Positions 9,517 to 18,035 of a stretch of 64,000 bases of DNA are shown piece by piece. The translations under genes and the position numbers were made by a program. The notes under the pieces are model-generated. The model was not told the DNA's origin, did not search any database, and saw only the letters and a list, made by a program, of their open reading frames with translations. How positions within the stretch are numbered: the first letter of the stretch is position 1; each line of letters begins with the position of its first letter. Source of the stretch: Pseudomonas sp. R37(2017) (GTDB lineage: Bacteria > Pseudomonadota > Gammaproteobacteria > Pseudomonadales > Pseudomonadaceae); NCBI RefSeq assembly GCF_002113375.1, contig NZ_NEHO01000004.1, positions 124,001 to 188,000 on the forward strand, read 5' to 3'.

Positions 9517-9664
9517 TGTGGCGAGGGGGCTTGTCGGACCGCCGCACCGCCCCGTTCGGCTGCAAAGCAGTCGTAAAACCAGATACCGCGATTTTCCAGC
9601 GAGATCGCAGTGGTTGGTTTTGGGGCGGCTTTGCCGCCCAACGGGGGCAAGCCCCCTCGCCACA
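9517..9664. repeat. 148-bp composite palindromic element, copy 1
   Basis: Terminal inverted repeats TGTGGCGAGGGGGCTTG and CAAGCCCCCTCGCCACA bound two internal hairpins: one built on CGTTCGGCTGCAAAGCAG and one on GGGCGGCTTTGCCGCCC. Similar elements occur at 26149-26312 and 37699-37845. It lies between the solute-binding protein gene and the ATPase gene. Confidence 0.8.
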
Positions 9665-9692
9665 AAAGCCCTACAGGCGCATAGAGGGTGGG

Positions 9693-10844
9693 TTATCGGC
9701 CGCCCATGATCGCGATGTAGTCCTGGGTCCAGCGGCTGTACGGCACGAACTTGCCGCCTTCAGCCTGCGGGGTTTTCCAGAAGGCGATCTTGTCGAACTG
9801 GTCGAAACCGTTGGTCTTGCAGCCTTCGGCGCCGAGCAGTTCGCTCTCCTTGCACGCCGCCGGAACCGCCGGCAGCGAGCCGAACCACGCCGCTACGTCA
9901 CCCTGGACTTTCGGCTGCAGCGACCAGTCCATCCACTTGTAGGCGCAGTTCGGGTGCTTGGCCTCGGTGTGCATCATGGTGGTGTCGGCCCAACCGGTGG
10001 CGCCTTCCTTCGGAATGGTCGAGGCGATTGGCTGTTTCTCGTTCATCAGGCCGTTGACCTGATACGGCCAGGCGCCGGAGGCAACCACGCCTTCGTTCTT
10101 GAAGTCGCTCATTTGTACGGTGGTGTCGTGCCAGTAGCGGTGAACCAACGGCTGCTGCGCGCGCAGCAGGTCGAGCACGGCCTTGTACTGGGCTTCGGTC
10201 AGTTCGTAGGGGTTCTGGATGCCCAATTCCGGCTTGGCGGTTTTCAGGTACAGCGCCGCGTCGGCGATGTAGATCGGGCCGTCATAGGCCTGTACGCGGC
10301 CCTTGTTCGGCTTGCCGTCCGGCAGGTTTTCCGCGTTGAACAACACGCCCCAGGTGGTCGGCGCGGTCTTGAATACGTTGGTGTTGTACATCAACACGTT
10401 CGGGCCCCACTGATACGGGGTGCCGTAGACCTGCTTGTTGACCACGTACCAGGGTGCATCCTTGAGGCGCGGGTCGAGGTTTTTCCAGTTCGGGATCAAC
10501 GCGGTGTTGATCGGTTGCACACGCTTGCCGACGATCAGGCGCAGGGAGGCGTCGCCGGAGGCGGTGACCAGGTCATAACCGCCCTTGGCCATCAGGCTGA
10601 CCATTTCATCGGAGGTGGCGGCGGTCTTGACGTTGACCTTGCAGCCGGTTTCCTTCTCGAAACCGGTCACCCAGTCGTAGGCCTTGTCGCTCTCGCCACG
10701 TTCGATGTAGCCGGGCCAGGCCACAATATCCAGTTGGCCTTCGCCCGCCCCGACAGCTTTGAGCGGCTCGGCGGCCTGGACACTGGCGCTGGCCAGCAGC
10801 GCGGTGGTGATTGCACTGAGCAGTGCGGTCTTGTGCACGAACAT
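9693..10844 (-). CDS. Periplasmic polyamine-type solute-binding protein (YdcS-like)
   Basis: This 383-residue protein has a Sec signal peptide (hydrophobic residues 8-20, cleavage likely after SVQA at 24). The mature part has the PotD/PotF-like bilobal pattern, including LDIVAWPGYIERG near residue 38 and YDLVTASGDASLRL. Length is close to E. coli YdcS (381 aa) and gene order is the same as ydcSTUV. It should capture putrescine, spermidine or a related amine and deliver it to the permeases; the exact ligand is not visible. A composite palindrome separates it from the ATPase gene, which may set unequal expression. Confidence 0.85.
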   Translation of the reverse strand: MFVHKTALLSAITTALLASASVQAAEPLKAVGAGEGQLDIVAWPGYIERGESDKAYDWVTGFEKETGCKVNVKTAATSDEMVSLMAKGGYDLVTASGDASLRLIVGKRVQPINTALIPNWKNLDPRLKDAPWYVVNKQVYGTPYQWGPNVLMYNTNVFKTAPTTWGVLFNAENLPDGKPNKGRVQAYDGPIYIADAALYLKTAKPELGIQNPYELTEAQYKAVLDLLRAQQPLVHRYWHDTTVQMSDFKNEGVVASGAWPYQVNGLMNEKQPIASTIPKEGATGWADTTMMHTEAKHPNCAYKWMDWSLQPKVQGDVAAWFGSLPAVPAACKESELLGAEGCKTNGFDQFDKIAFWKTPQAEGGKFVPYSRWTQDYIAIMGGR

Positions 10845-10927
10845 GGGAATTCCCTCTTCTTTAAATTATGGTCGGGGCAGTGGGCTCGGTTAAGCGTGTT
10901 GCTGATTGTTATTGTTAGCGTAGCTGC

Positions 10928-10990
10928 AAGTTTCGAGCTTCAAGCTGCAAGAGAAACGCAGGTCCGCACCTGCCTTGCAGCTTGTGGCTT
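10928..10990. repeat. AGCTTCAAGCTGCAAG-type simple repeat
   Basis: The gap upstream of the binding-protein gene has imperfect, partly inverted runs of the heptamer-like unit AAGCTGCA/AGCTTCA (GAGCTTCAAGCTGCAAG, then CTTGCAGCTTGTGGCTTGAG). Related sequence recurs at 41512-41590 and 56873-56908. Confidence 0.5.
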
Positions 10991-10995
10991 GAGAC

Positions 10996-12492
10996 TCAAA
11001 GCTCCTGTCCATGGCGGGCCATGATGTGTCGCACCACGCTGTAGTCCTGAAGCGAATCGCTGGACAGGTCCTTGCCGTAGCCCGAGCGCTTCAGGCCGCC
11101 ATGGGGCATTTCGCTGACCAGCATGAAATGGCTGTTGATCCAGGTGCAGCCGTACTGCAAGCGCGCCGCGACCTGCATGGCCTTGTCCAGGTTCTGGGTC
11201 CACACCGACGACGCCAGGCCGTATTCCGAGTCGTTGGCCCAGTCCACCGCTTGTTCCAGCTCATCGAAGCGGGTCACGGTAACCACCGGCCCGAACACTT
11301 CGCGCTGGACGATCTCATCGCCTTGCTTGCAACCGGCCAGCAGGGTCGGCTGGTAATAGAAGCCGGCGCCGGAATGCACGGCTGCACCGGTCACCCGCTC
11401 GATGTGCGGCTGGCTGAGGGCGCGCTCGACAAAACTGGCCACGCGGTCGCGCTGACGAGTGCTGATCAGCGGGCCGATTTCGTTGTCGGCGTCGCGTTTA
11501 CCGGCAAAACGCAGACTGCCGACGGCTGCGCCCAGTTCGGCGACCAAGCGGTCATGAATCCCGGCCTGGGCATAAATGCGGCAGGCAGCGGTGCAATCCT
11601 GGCCCGCGTTGTAATAGCCGTAGGTGCGCACGCCTTCGACCACGGCCTGGATGTCGGCGTCGTTGCAGACGATCACCGGGGCCTTGCCGCCGAGTTCGAG
11701 GTGGGTACGTTTGAGGGTTTTCGAGGCGGCCTGGAGAATCTTCTGGCCGGTGACGATATCGCCGGTCAACGACACCATGCGGATCTTCGGATGGCTGACC
11801 AAGTGGCTGCCGACGCCTTCGCCGCCGCCGCAAACGATGTTGATCACACCCCGTGGCAGGATCTCGGCCAGCGCGGGCGCCAGGGCCAGGATCGACAACG
11901 GCGTGTGTTCCGACGGCTTGAACACCAGGGTGTTGCCGGCGGCGAGGGCCGGGGCGATTTTCCACGCGGCCATCATGATCGGGTAGTTCCACGGCGCAAT
12001 CGACGCCACCACCCCGATAGGATCGCGCCGGACCATGCTGGTGTAACCCGGCAGGTATTCGCCACTGAGCTGGCCGGTCTGGCAGCGTACGGCACCGGCG
12101 AAGAAACGGAACACGTCGACCGTGGCGTTCAGGTCATCCTGACGGGCCAGGTGCAACGGCTTGCCGCAGTTCATGGATTCGAGGCGGGCGAGCAGGTCGG
12201 CGTTTTTTTCGATGGCGTTGGCGATGTCCAGCAACAGATTCGAACGCTGCTGTGGCGTGGTGCGCGACCAACCGGCAAAGGCACGGTGGGCGGCGAGGAT
12301 GGCTGCTTCGACTTGCTCGGTGCTGGCTTCGGCGATCTGTGTGATGACTTCGCCGGTGGCCGGATTGAGAATCGGCTCGACACAGCCTTGACCGGCGACT
12401 AATTCACCATCAATCAACAATGCGGTGAACAACGGGGTCTGCGCGCCAGCCATTTTTCGGGTTCTCTTTTGTGTGGCTTCTTGTGTAGACAT
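10996..12492 (-). CDS. Aminoaldehyde dehydrogenase, paralogue of PatD
   Basis: The 498-residue aldehyde dehydrogenase carries [24 protein letters not shown], the HLELGGKAP catalytic Glu region and the active-site Cys in [13 protein letters not shown]. It is strikingly similar along its whole length to the 5046-6470 gene. The ATG at 12492 has GGGAG 7 nt upstream; the longer frame to 12570 does not. It is the first gene of the polyamine locus, just after the LysR gene. Two dehydrogenases may divide 4-aminobutanal and 3-aminopropanal between them; this is inference. Confidence 0.8.
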   Translation of the reverse strand: MSTQEATQKRTRKMAGAQTPLFTALLIDGELVAGQGCVEPILNPATGEVITQIAEASTEQVEAAILAAHRAFAGWSRTTPQQRSNLLLDIANAIEKNADLLARLESMNCGKPLHLARQDDLNATVDVFRFFAGAVRCQTGQLSGEYLPGYTSMVRRDPIGVVASIAPWNYPIMMAAWKIAPALAAGNTLVFKPSEHTPLSILALAPALAEILPRGVINIVCGGGEGVGSHLVSHPKIRMVSLTGDIVTGQKILQAASKTLKRTHLELGGKAPVIVCNDADIQAVVEGVRTYGYYNAGQDCTAACRIYAQAGIHDRLVAELGAAVGSLRFAGKRDADNEIGPLISTRQRDRVASFVERALSQPHIERVTGAAVHSGAGFYYQPTLLAGCKQGDEIVQREVFGPVVTVTRFDELEQAVDWANDSEYGLASSVWTQNLDKAMQVAARLQYGCTWINSHFMLVSEMPHGGLKRSGYGKDLSSDSLQDYSVVRHIMARHGQEL

Positions 12493-12597
12493 GGCAGTGC
12501 TCCCTGCGACAGGGGCCCGGCCGTCTTTATTAGATGTAACAAGACTAGTTCGCAGGCCCGAGGACAACAAATATTAAATACTGAAGGTGGCGTTCGA

Positions 12598-13512
12598 TTA
12601 AATCGATGGCTTGCGCCCGCCGTGGGGTTGCTCGCGGGCAACGGTGAGAAACGGGTCCACCAGCGCCGGCCGCGCTGTACCGCGTCGCCAGGCGAGGCCG
12701 ACATCCAGGGTCTGGCTGAGGTCGGCAATCGTCCGCGCTTCGATGATGTCGCCCTCCAGCGACCATGGGCGATACGTCATATCGGGCTGGATCGACACGC
12801 CCAATCCGGCAGCCACCAGGCTTCGCACCGCTTCGGTCGAGGCGGTGCGCAGGGTGATGCGCGGTTGCAGCGAGGCTGCCGACCACATGCGCTGGGCGTT
12901 GCGGTCCATTTCGTCGACGTTCAATTGAATCAAGGGTTCGCGGGCGACGTCGGCGAGGTTGATGCTGTCGTGTTCCAGTAGCGGGTGCTGGGCCGGCAGC
13001 CATAGCCGGTGCGGGGAGTGGGTCAGCACTTCGGTCTGCAAGGCGTGACGGTCTTCGAGGTTGGAGAGGATCAGTACGCCGACATCGATCTCGCCGCTGA
13101 CCAGCAAATGCTCGATGTACGGGCGCTCATCTTCCATCACGCGGATTTCCACGTTGGGGTAGGCGCGCTGGAAACGGGTGAGCAGGTCCGCCAGGTAATA
13201 ACCGGCAACCAGGCTGGTTACACCGACGATCAACTGCCCGGCGACCTGGTCGGTGCTCTGTTGCAGGCTGCGCTTGGCGTTATCCACGGTGGCCAGGATC
13301 AAGTGCGCCTGACGCAGGAATTGATGGCCCTGGTGGGTCAGGGTCATGCCCTTGGCGTGGCGGCTGAACAGGCTGACACCGATTTCCTCCTCCAGTTGCT
13401 GGATCGCCAGAGTCAGGGTCGACTGGGAAATGAACGCGGTTTGTGCGGCGGCCGAGATCGAGCCGGTTTCGGCCACGGCGATGAAATGACGGATCTGACG
13501 CAAGGTCATCAT
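12598..13512 (-). CDS. LysR-family transcriptional regulator
   Basis: The N-terminal winged helix-turn-helix is typical of LysR proteins (LRQIRHFIAVAETGSISAAAQ...SQSTLTLAIQQLEEEIGVSLFSR, residues 4-50), followed by a two-lobed effector-binding domain. Length, 304 aa, is normal. It reads in the same direction as the polyamine genes, 105 nt upstream of the first dehydrogenase, so it is the likely regulator of that locus. The inducer is unknown but may be a polyamine or aminoaldehyde. Confidence 0.85.
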   Translation of the reverse strand: MMTLRQIRHFIAVAETGSISAAAQTAFISQSTLTLAIQQLEEEIGVSLFSRHAKGMTLTHQGHQFLRQAHLILATVDNAKRSLQQSTDQVAGQLIVGVTSLVAGYYLADLLTRFQRAYPNVEIRVMEDERPYIEHLLVSGEIDVGVLILSNLEDRHALQTEVLTHSPHRLWLPAQHPLLEHDSINLADVAREPLIQLNVDEMDRNAQRMWSAASLQPRITLRTASTEAVRSLVAAGLGVSIQPDMTYRPWSLEGDIIEARTIADLSQTLDVGLAWRRGTARPALVDPFLTVAREQPHGGRKPSI

Positions 13513-13931
13513 GGGAAAGCACCCGGTGGGCTGTTTTTATCGATTCGAGAGAGTGTATATCGTTTTTTTGAAACGCTGCTTGATGCCGCAGGATTCAAGC
13601 GGCAAGGAGAAAGGCCTGGAGCAAGGCTTGAGAAGCAGGTTCGCCAGGCTTCGCTGTAGCCCTGTAGGAGCGACACCTCGGGGCATCAGGCAGCCAGCGT
13701 CATCGTTGACGACCATCGCGAGCATGCTCGCTCCTACAGTTCACCCGGTCTGCGTTTCAGCCGAGATCTCTGTGGGAGCGGGTGCCCGCTTGCGGCAGGC
13801 TCGCGATGGTGTTTTCAGCCATATCCCCCCCTTTTTTCAACGGGATGAGAAGTGGCACGCAACCGTCTTATTAATGAGACACCGCCCTCGGCTATACTCC
13901 CCGCATTTCGAATCAGGACCGAGGATCGACT
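13513..13931. other. 419-bp divergent intergenic region (LysR / wspA)
   Basis: No gene is evident. It separates the divergent LysR and wspA genes and should hold both promoters. The middle (13661-13809) is filled by REP palindromes. On the wspA side, GCTATACTCC at 13891-13900 offers a -10 hexamer (TATACT, 13893-13898) without a clear -35. Confidence 0.6.
13661..13809. repeat. Degenerate REPIN followed by a single REP
   Basis: The right unit CCATCGCGAGCATGCTCGCT (ending at 13739) is intact, but its left partner (CCTGTAGGAGCGACACCTCG from 13661) has lost its inner half. A separate REP, TGTGGGAGCGGGTGCCCGCT (13771-13808), follows. The spacer shares ...CAGCGTCATCGTTGACGACC with the REPIN at 22377. 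Confidence 0.8.
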
Positions 13932-15554
13932 GTGAAGAACTGGACGTTGCGCCAACGCATTTTGGCGAGCTTTGCGGTAATTATCGCCATCATGTTGCTG
14001 ATGGTGGTCCTCTCCTATTCGCGGTTGCTGAGGATCGAAGCGAGCGAAGACAGCGTTCGCGATGACGCATTGCCGGGGCTTTACTACAGCTCGATGGTTC
14101 GCAGCGCCTGGGTCGACGCTTTCCTGCAGACTCAGGAAATGCTCGGCTTCAAGGAAGGGCAGGGCATCAGCAGCGAAGACGCCGCGGACTTCAAAGTCTT
14201 CGAGGCGCGCCTGCAGGAACAGATGAACAACTATCGCAACACTGTCACGACCGATGAAGACAAGGTCGAATATGCCGCTTTCCTGCAAAAGCACGAGGAG
14301 TTCAACAGGATCCTGGCCTCTGTGCTCGAACTGCACAGCCGCAACCAGCAAGCTGAAGCGCTCAAGATGTTCAACGAGCAACTGACCCCGGCCTGGACCG
14401 CCGGCCGGATGAAACTCAACGACATCATTCGCGAAAACAAGGCAGTGGCCGATCGTGACATCGCCGCCATCGACGAAGCGGTATTCGCGGCCAAGATCAG
14501 CATGGGCATTTCCCTGCTGGTGGCGGTGCTGGCCGCCGGTCTTTGCGGCCTTTTGTTGATGCGCGCCATCATGTCGCCAATGAACCGCATCGTGAATATT
14601 CTGGAAATCATGCGCACCGGTGACCTCAGCAATCGCCTGAACCTGGAGCGCAAGGACGAATTCGGCGCCGTGGAAACCGGCTTCAACGACATGATGACCG
14701 AGCTGACCTCGCTGGTATCCCAGGCCCAGCGTTCGTCGGTGCAGGTGACCACGTCGGTCACCGAGATCGCCGCGACGTCCAAGCAGCAGCAAGCCACCGC
14801 CACCGAAACCGCCGCCACTACCACGGAAATCGGCGCGACCTCCCGTGAAATCGCCGCCACTTCCCGGGATCTGGTGCGCACCATGACCGAGGTCTCCACC
14901 GCCGCCGACCAGGCTTCCGTGGCCGCCGGTTCCGGGCAGCAGGGCCTGGCACGCATGGAGGAAACCATGCATTCGGTGATGGGGGCGGCCGATCTGGTCA
15001 ATGCCAAGCTGGCGATCCTCAATGAGAAGGCCGGCAACATCAATCAGGTGGTGGTGACCATCGTCAAGGTCGCCGACCAGACCAACCTGTTGTCGCTCAA
15101 CGCCGCCATCGAGGCCGAGAAGGCAGGGGAATACGGGCGCGGTTTTGCCGTGGTCGCCACCGAAGTGCGGCGTCTGGCGGACCAGACGGCGGTGGCAACC
15201 TATGACATCGAACAAATGGTGCGCGAAATCCAGTCGGCGGTATCGGCCGGGGTCATGGGCATGGACAAATTCTCCGAAGAAGTGCGGCGCGGCATGTCAG
15301 AGGTGCAGCAGGTCGGTGAGCAGTTGTCGCAGATCATCCATCAGGTCCAGGCGCTGGCGCCGCGGGTATTGATGGTCAACGAAGGCATGCAGGCCCAGGC
15401 CACTGGTGCCGAGCAGATCAACCATGCGCTGGTGCAGTTGGGCGATGCCAGCAGCCAGACCGTGGAGTCTCTGCGTCAGGCCAGCTTCGCCATCGATGAG
15501 CTGAGCCAGGTGGCCGTCGGGCTGCGCAGCGGCGTTTCGCGATTCAAAGTCTGA
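13932..15554 (+). CDS. wspA: WspA, surface-sensing methyl-accepting chemoreceptor
   Basis: The 540-residue receptor has a first membrane helix at about residues 12-32, a periplasmic four-helix bundle, and a second helix near 190-215. HAMP and coiled-coil regions follow, then the kinase-control hairpin (DQTNLLSLNAAIEAEKAGE). In Pseudomonas, WspA clusters laterally in the membrane and responds to surface contact, activating the kinase WspE. It begins a seven-gene operon whose order matches wspABCDEFR, and its last codon overlaps the wspB start. Confidence 0.93.
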   Translation: MKNWTLRQRILASFAVIIAIMLLMVVLSYSRLLRIEASEDSVRDDALPGLYYSSMVRSAWVDAFLQTQEMLGFKEGQGISSEDAADFKVFEARLQEQMNNYRNTVTTDEDKVEYAAFLQKHEEFNRILASVLELHSRNQQAEALKMFNEQLTPAWTAGRMKLNDIIRENKAVADRDIAAIDEAVFAAKISMGISLLVAVLAAGLCGLLLMRAIMSPMNRIVNILEIMRTGDLSNRLNLERKDEFGAVETGFNDMMTELTSLVSQAQRSSVQVTTSVTEIAATSKQQQATATETAATTTEIGATSREIAATSRDLVRTMTEVSTAADQASVAAGSGQQGLARMEETMHSVMGAADLVNAKLAILNEKAGNINQVVVTIVKVADQTNLLSLNAAIEAEKAGEYGRGFAVVATEVRRLADQTAVATYDIEQMVREIQSAVSAGVMGMDKFSEEVRRGMSEVQQVGEQLSQIIHQVQALAPRVLMVNEGMQAQATGAEQINHALVQLGDASSQTVESLRQASFAIDELSQVAVGLRSGVSRFKV

Positions 15555-16090
15555 TGAGCGAAATCACGGCCAGGCGCTCTGTCGTGAAGCAGGCGCCGCA
15601 TGCATTGTTCCTGGTGTTTCGCATCGGCAACGAGCGCTATGCCTTGAAGGCAGTCGAGGTGGCGGAAGTGCTGCCGCGCCTGCCCTTGAAGCCCATTGCC
15701 CATGCCCCTGCCTGGGTCGCCGGGGTGTTTGCCTATCGGGGCGTCGTGGTGCCGGTGATCGACCTGAGTGCACTGACGTTTGGTACGCCGGCACAGGGCC
15801 GTACCAGCACGCGACTGGTGCTGGTCAACTATCGCCCGGACGCAACCGCCGAGACACAGCTGCTCGGGCTGATTCTGGAGCAGGCGACCGATACCTTGCG
15901 CTGTGCCCCGGCGGATTTTCAGCCCTACGGCCTGGACAATCGGCAGGCGCCTTACCTGGGGCCGGTGCGCAAGGATGAGCAGGGCTTGCTGCAATGGGTG
16001 CGGGTCAGCGATCTACTGGACGATCAGGTTCGTGCTTTGTTATTCCCCTCGCCGCCACTGGATCCGGTGCTGCTGGAGGAACGCTCATGA
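15554..16090 (+). CDS. wspB: WspB, CheW-like coupling protein
   Basis: The 178-residue protein is one CheW domain (FRIGNERYALKAVEVAEVLPRLPL...VAGVFAYRGVVVPVIDL). It links the WspA receptor to the WspE kinase. Its start shares a base with the wspA stop and its stop overlaps the wspC start (ATGA at 16087-16090), so translation is coupled. Confidence 0.9.
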   Translation: MSEITARRSVVKQAPHALFLVFRIGNERYALKAVEVAEVLPRLPLKPIAHAPAWVAGVFAYRGVVVPVIDLSALTFGTPAQGRTSTRLVLVNYRPDATAETQLLGLILEQATDTLRCAPADFQPYGLDNRQAPYLGPVRKDEQGLLQWVRVSDLLDDQVRALLFPSPPLDPVLLEERS

Positions 16091-17358
16091 ACAGCGACCA
16101 GCGTTTTTTCGACTTCCTCAAGGAGCGTATCGGTCTCGACGTGACTTCCGTGGGGCCGGCGATCATCGAGCGCGCAGTGCGCCAGCGCGGCATCGCTGCG
16201 CAAACATCCTCGGCCGATGAGTATTGGCGCACCTTGCAGGGCTCACGGGACGAACAGCAGGCGTTGATCGAGGCGGTGATCGTTCCGGAAACCTGGTTTT
16301 TCCGGTATCCGGAGTCCTTCGCCACCCTGGCGAAACTGGCGAGCAAGCGACTGGCCGAGATCAACAATCTGCGTGCGCTGCGAATTCTCAGCCTGCCGTG
16401 TTCCACCGGAGAAGAACCTTACTCAATCGCCATGGCGTTGCTCGATGCAGGGCTCAAGCCGCACCAGTTCAAGGTCGACGGCATGGACGTCAGCCCGCTG
16501 TCGGTGGCAAAAGCCAGGTGCGCGTTGTACGGCAAGAATTCCTTTCGGGGTGATGACATTGCGTTTCGCGACCGTCATTTCACGACCGAAGGCGACGCCT
16601 ACCGCCTGAACCCGCGTGTGCAGGAGCAGGTGCGCTTGCAGGTCGGCAATCTGCTGGACCCGGTCTTGCTGGCCGGCGAGCCGCCGTTCGATTTCGTGTT
16701 TTGTCGCAACCTTTTGATCTATTTCGACCAGCCGACCCAGAGGCAAGTGTTCGAAGTGCTCAAGCGCCTGACCCACGACGAAGGCGTGCTGTTTATCGGT
16801 CCAGCCGAAGGCAGTCTGCTGGGGCGTCTGGGGATGCGCTCGATCGGTATCGCGCAGTCCTTCGCGTTCAGTCGACAGGGGGCTGCCGACCCTGGACCTC
16901 TACCGGCATTCGTTCCAGCGCCATTGCCTGTGCCGCAACCACTGCGCAATCCGCCGCCTGCGCCAGTGCGCAGCCGCCCATTTGCCAGTGTCGTGCCGCT
17001 GGCTTCTGCACCGAAAACGTCCGGTACCGATACGGCCGTGCTGCTGGCGAACATCGCCACGCTGGCCAACGAAGGCAAAAGCGCCGAGGCAAGGGCCGCT
17101 TGTGAAAGCTATTTGCGCAGTCATGAACCGGTAGCCCAGGTGTTCTATTGGCTGGGGCTGCTCAGCGATGTCGCCGGCAACGTCCTGGAAGCCCAGGGTT
17201 TTTATCGCAAGGTGCTGTACCTCGAACCGCAACATCCCGAAGCGTTGATGCACCTGGCCGCATTGCTGCAGGCCCAGGGGGACGCGACGGGAGCCAGACG
17301 ATTGCAGGAACGTGCCGCCCGCAGCGGGCGCGCCGCCGACAGTGAGCGTAAACGATGA
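16087..17358 (+). CDS. wspC: WspC, CheR-type receptor methyltransferase with TPR tail
   Basis: The 423-residue protein has an N-terminal CheR domain, with the SAM-binding segment RILSLPCSTGEEPYSIAM near residue 98 and the FVFCRNLLIYF motif. A Pro-rich linker (about 275-310) follows, then TPR-like helices at the C-terminus (YWLGLLSDVAGNVLEAQGFY). CheR enzymes methylate receptor glutamates using S-adenosylmethionine, here WspA, raising signalling. The start at 16087 is fixed by the 4-nt overlap with wspB; an in-frame extension to 15994 lies inside wspB. Confidence 0.92.
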   Translation: MNSDQRFFDFLKERIGLDVTSVGPAIIERAVRQRGIAAQTSSADEYWRTLQGSRDEQQALIEAVIVPETWFFRYPESFATLAKLASKRLAEINNLRALRILSLPCSTGEEPYSIAMALLDAGLKPHQFKVDGMDVSPLSVAKARCALYGKNSFRGDDIAFRDRHFTTEGDAYRLNPRVQEQVRLQVGNLLDPVLLAGEPPFDFVFCRNLLIYFDQPTQRQVFEVLKRLTHDEGVLFIGPAEGSLLGRLGMRSIGIAQSFAFSRQGAADPGPLPAFVPAPLPVPQPLRNPPPAPVRSRPFASVVPLASAPKTSGTDTAVLLANIATLANEGKSAEARAACESYLRSHEPVAQVFYWLGLLSDVAGNVLEAQGFYRKVLYLEPQHPEALMHLAALLQAQGDATGARRLQERAARSGRAADSERKR

Positions 17359-18035
17359 TTGCCTCCGACACCTTTAGCGTCACCCGGGATGCCCAGGCCA
17401 TCGACGACTGCTGGAACCGTATCGGTATCCACGGCGACAAGTCCTGCCCGTTGCTGGCCGAACATATTCACTGCCGCAATTGTGCGGTGTATTCGGCGGC
17501 CGCCACACGCTTGCTCGATCGCTATGGGTTGCAGCAGGAAGATCGCGGGGCAGTGTCCGTCGCGGCCGAGAACGAGGTGAACACCCGTTCGCTGTTGATG
17601 TTTCGTCTGGGTGAGGAGTGGCTGGCTCTCGCGACCCGCAGTCTGGTCGAGGTGGCGCCACTGCAAGCGATTCACTCCTTGCCGCACCAGCGTTCCAGGG
17701 CCTTGCTCGGCGTGGCGAATGTACGCGGCGCGCTGGTCGCCTGCCTGTCGTTGGTAGAGCTGCTGGGGCTCGACGGCACCGTCAATGCGGTGTCCGGCGC
17801 GCGGGTCATGCCGCGCATGCTGATTATCGCGGCCCATGGCGGACCCGTGGTGGTGCCTGTGGACGAAGTCGACGGGATTCACGCCATCGACGAGCACATC
17901 CTCGATGCCGCGTCGCGCTCGGGTACCCAGGCCAGCGCCAGGTACACCCGTGGCGTGTTGCAGTTCAAAGGTCGCAGCCTGCGTTGGCTGGATGAAGAAC
18001 AGTTGCTGTCGGCCGTGACCCGGAGCCTCACATGA
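17355..18035 (+). CDS. wspD: WspD, CheW-like coupling protein with Cys/His N-terminus
   Basis: A CheW domain occupies about residues 75-220 of this 226-residue protein (LMFRLGEEWLALATRSLVEVAP...LLGVANVRGALVACLSL). The 50-residue N-terminal extension contains C31, H37, H39, C40 and C43 (CPLLAEHIHCRNC), a spacing that looks like a metal site. WspD is the second scaffold protein of the Wsp array. It overlaps wspC and wspE by 4 nt each. Confidence 0.9.
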   Translation: MIASDTFSVTRDAQAIDDCWNRIGIHGDKSCPLLAEHIHCRNCAVYSAAATRLLDRYGLQQEDRGAVSVAAENEVNTRSLLMFRLGEEWLALATRSLVEVAPLQAIHSLPHQRSRALLGVANVRGALVACLSLVELLGLDGTVNAVSGARVMPRMLIIAAHGGPVVVPVDEVDGIHAIDEHILDAASRSGTQASARYTRGVLQFKGRSLRWLDEEQLLSAVTRSLT

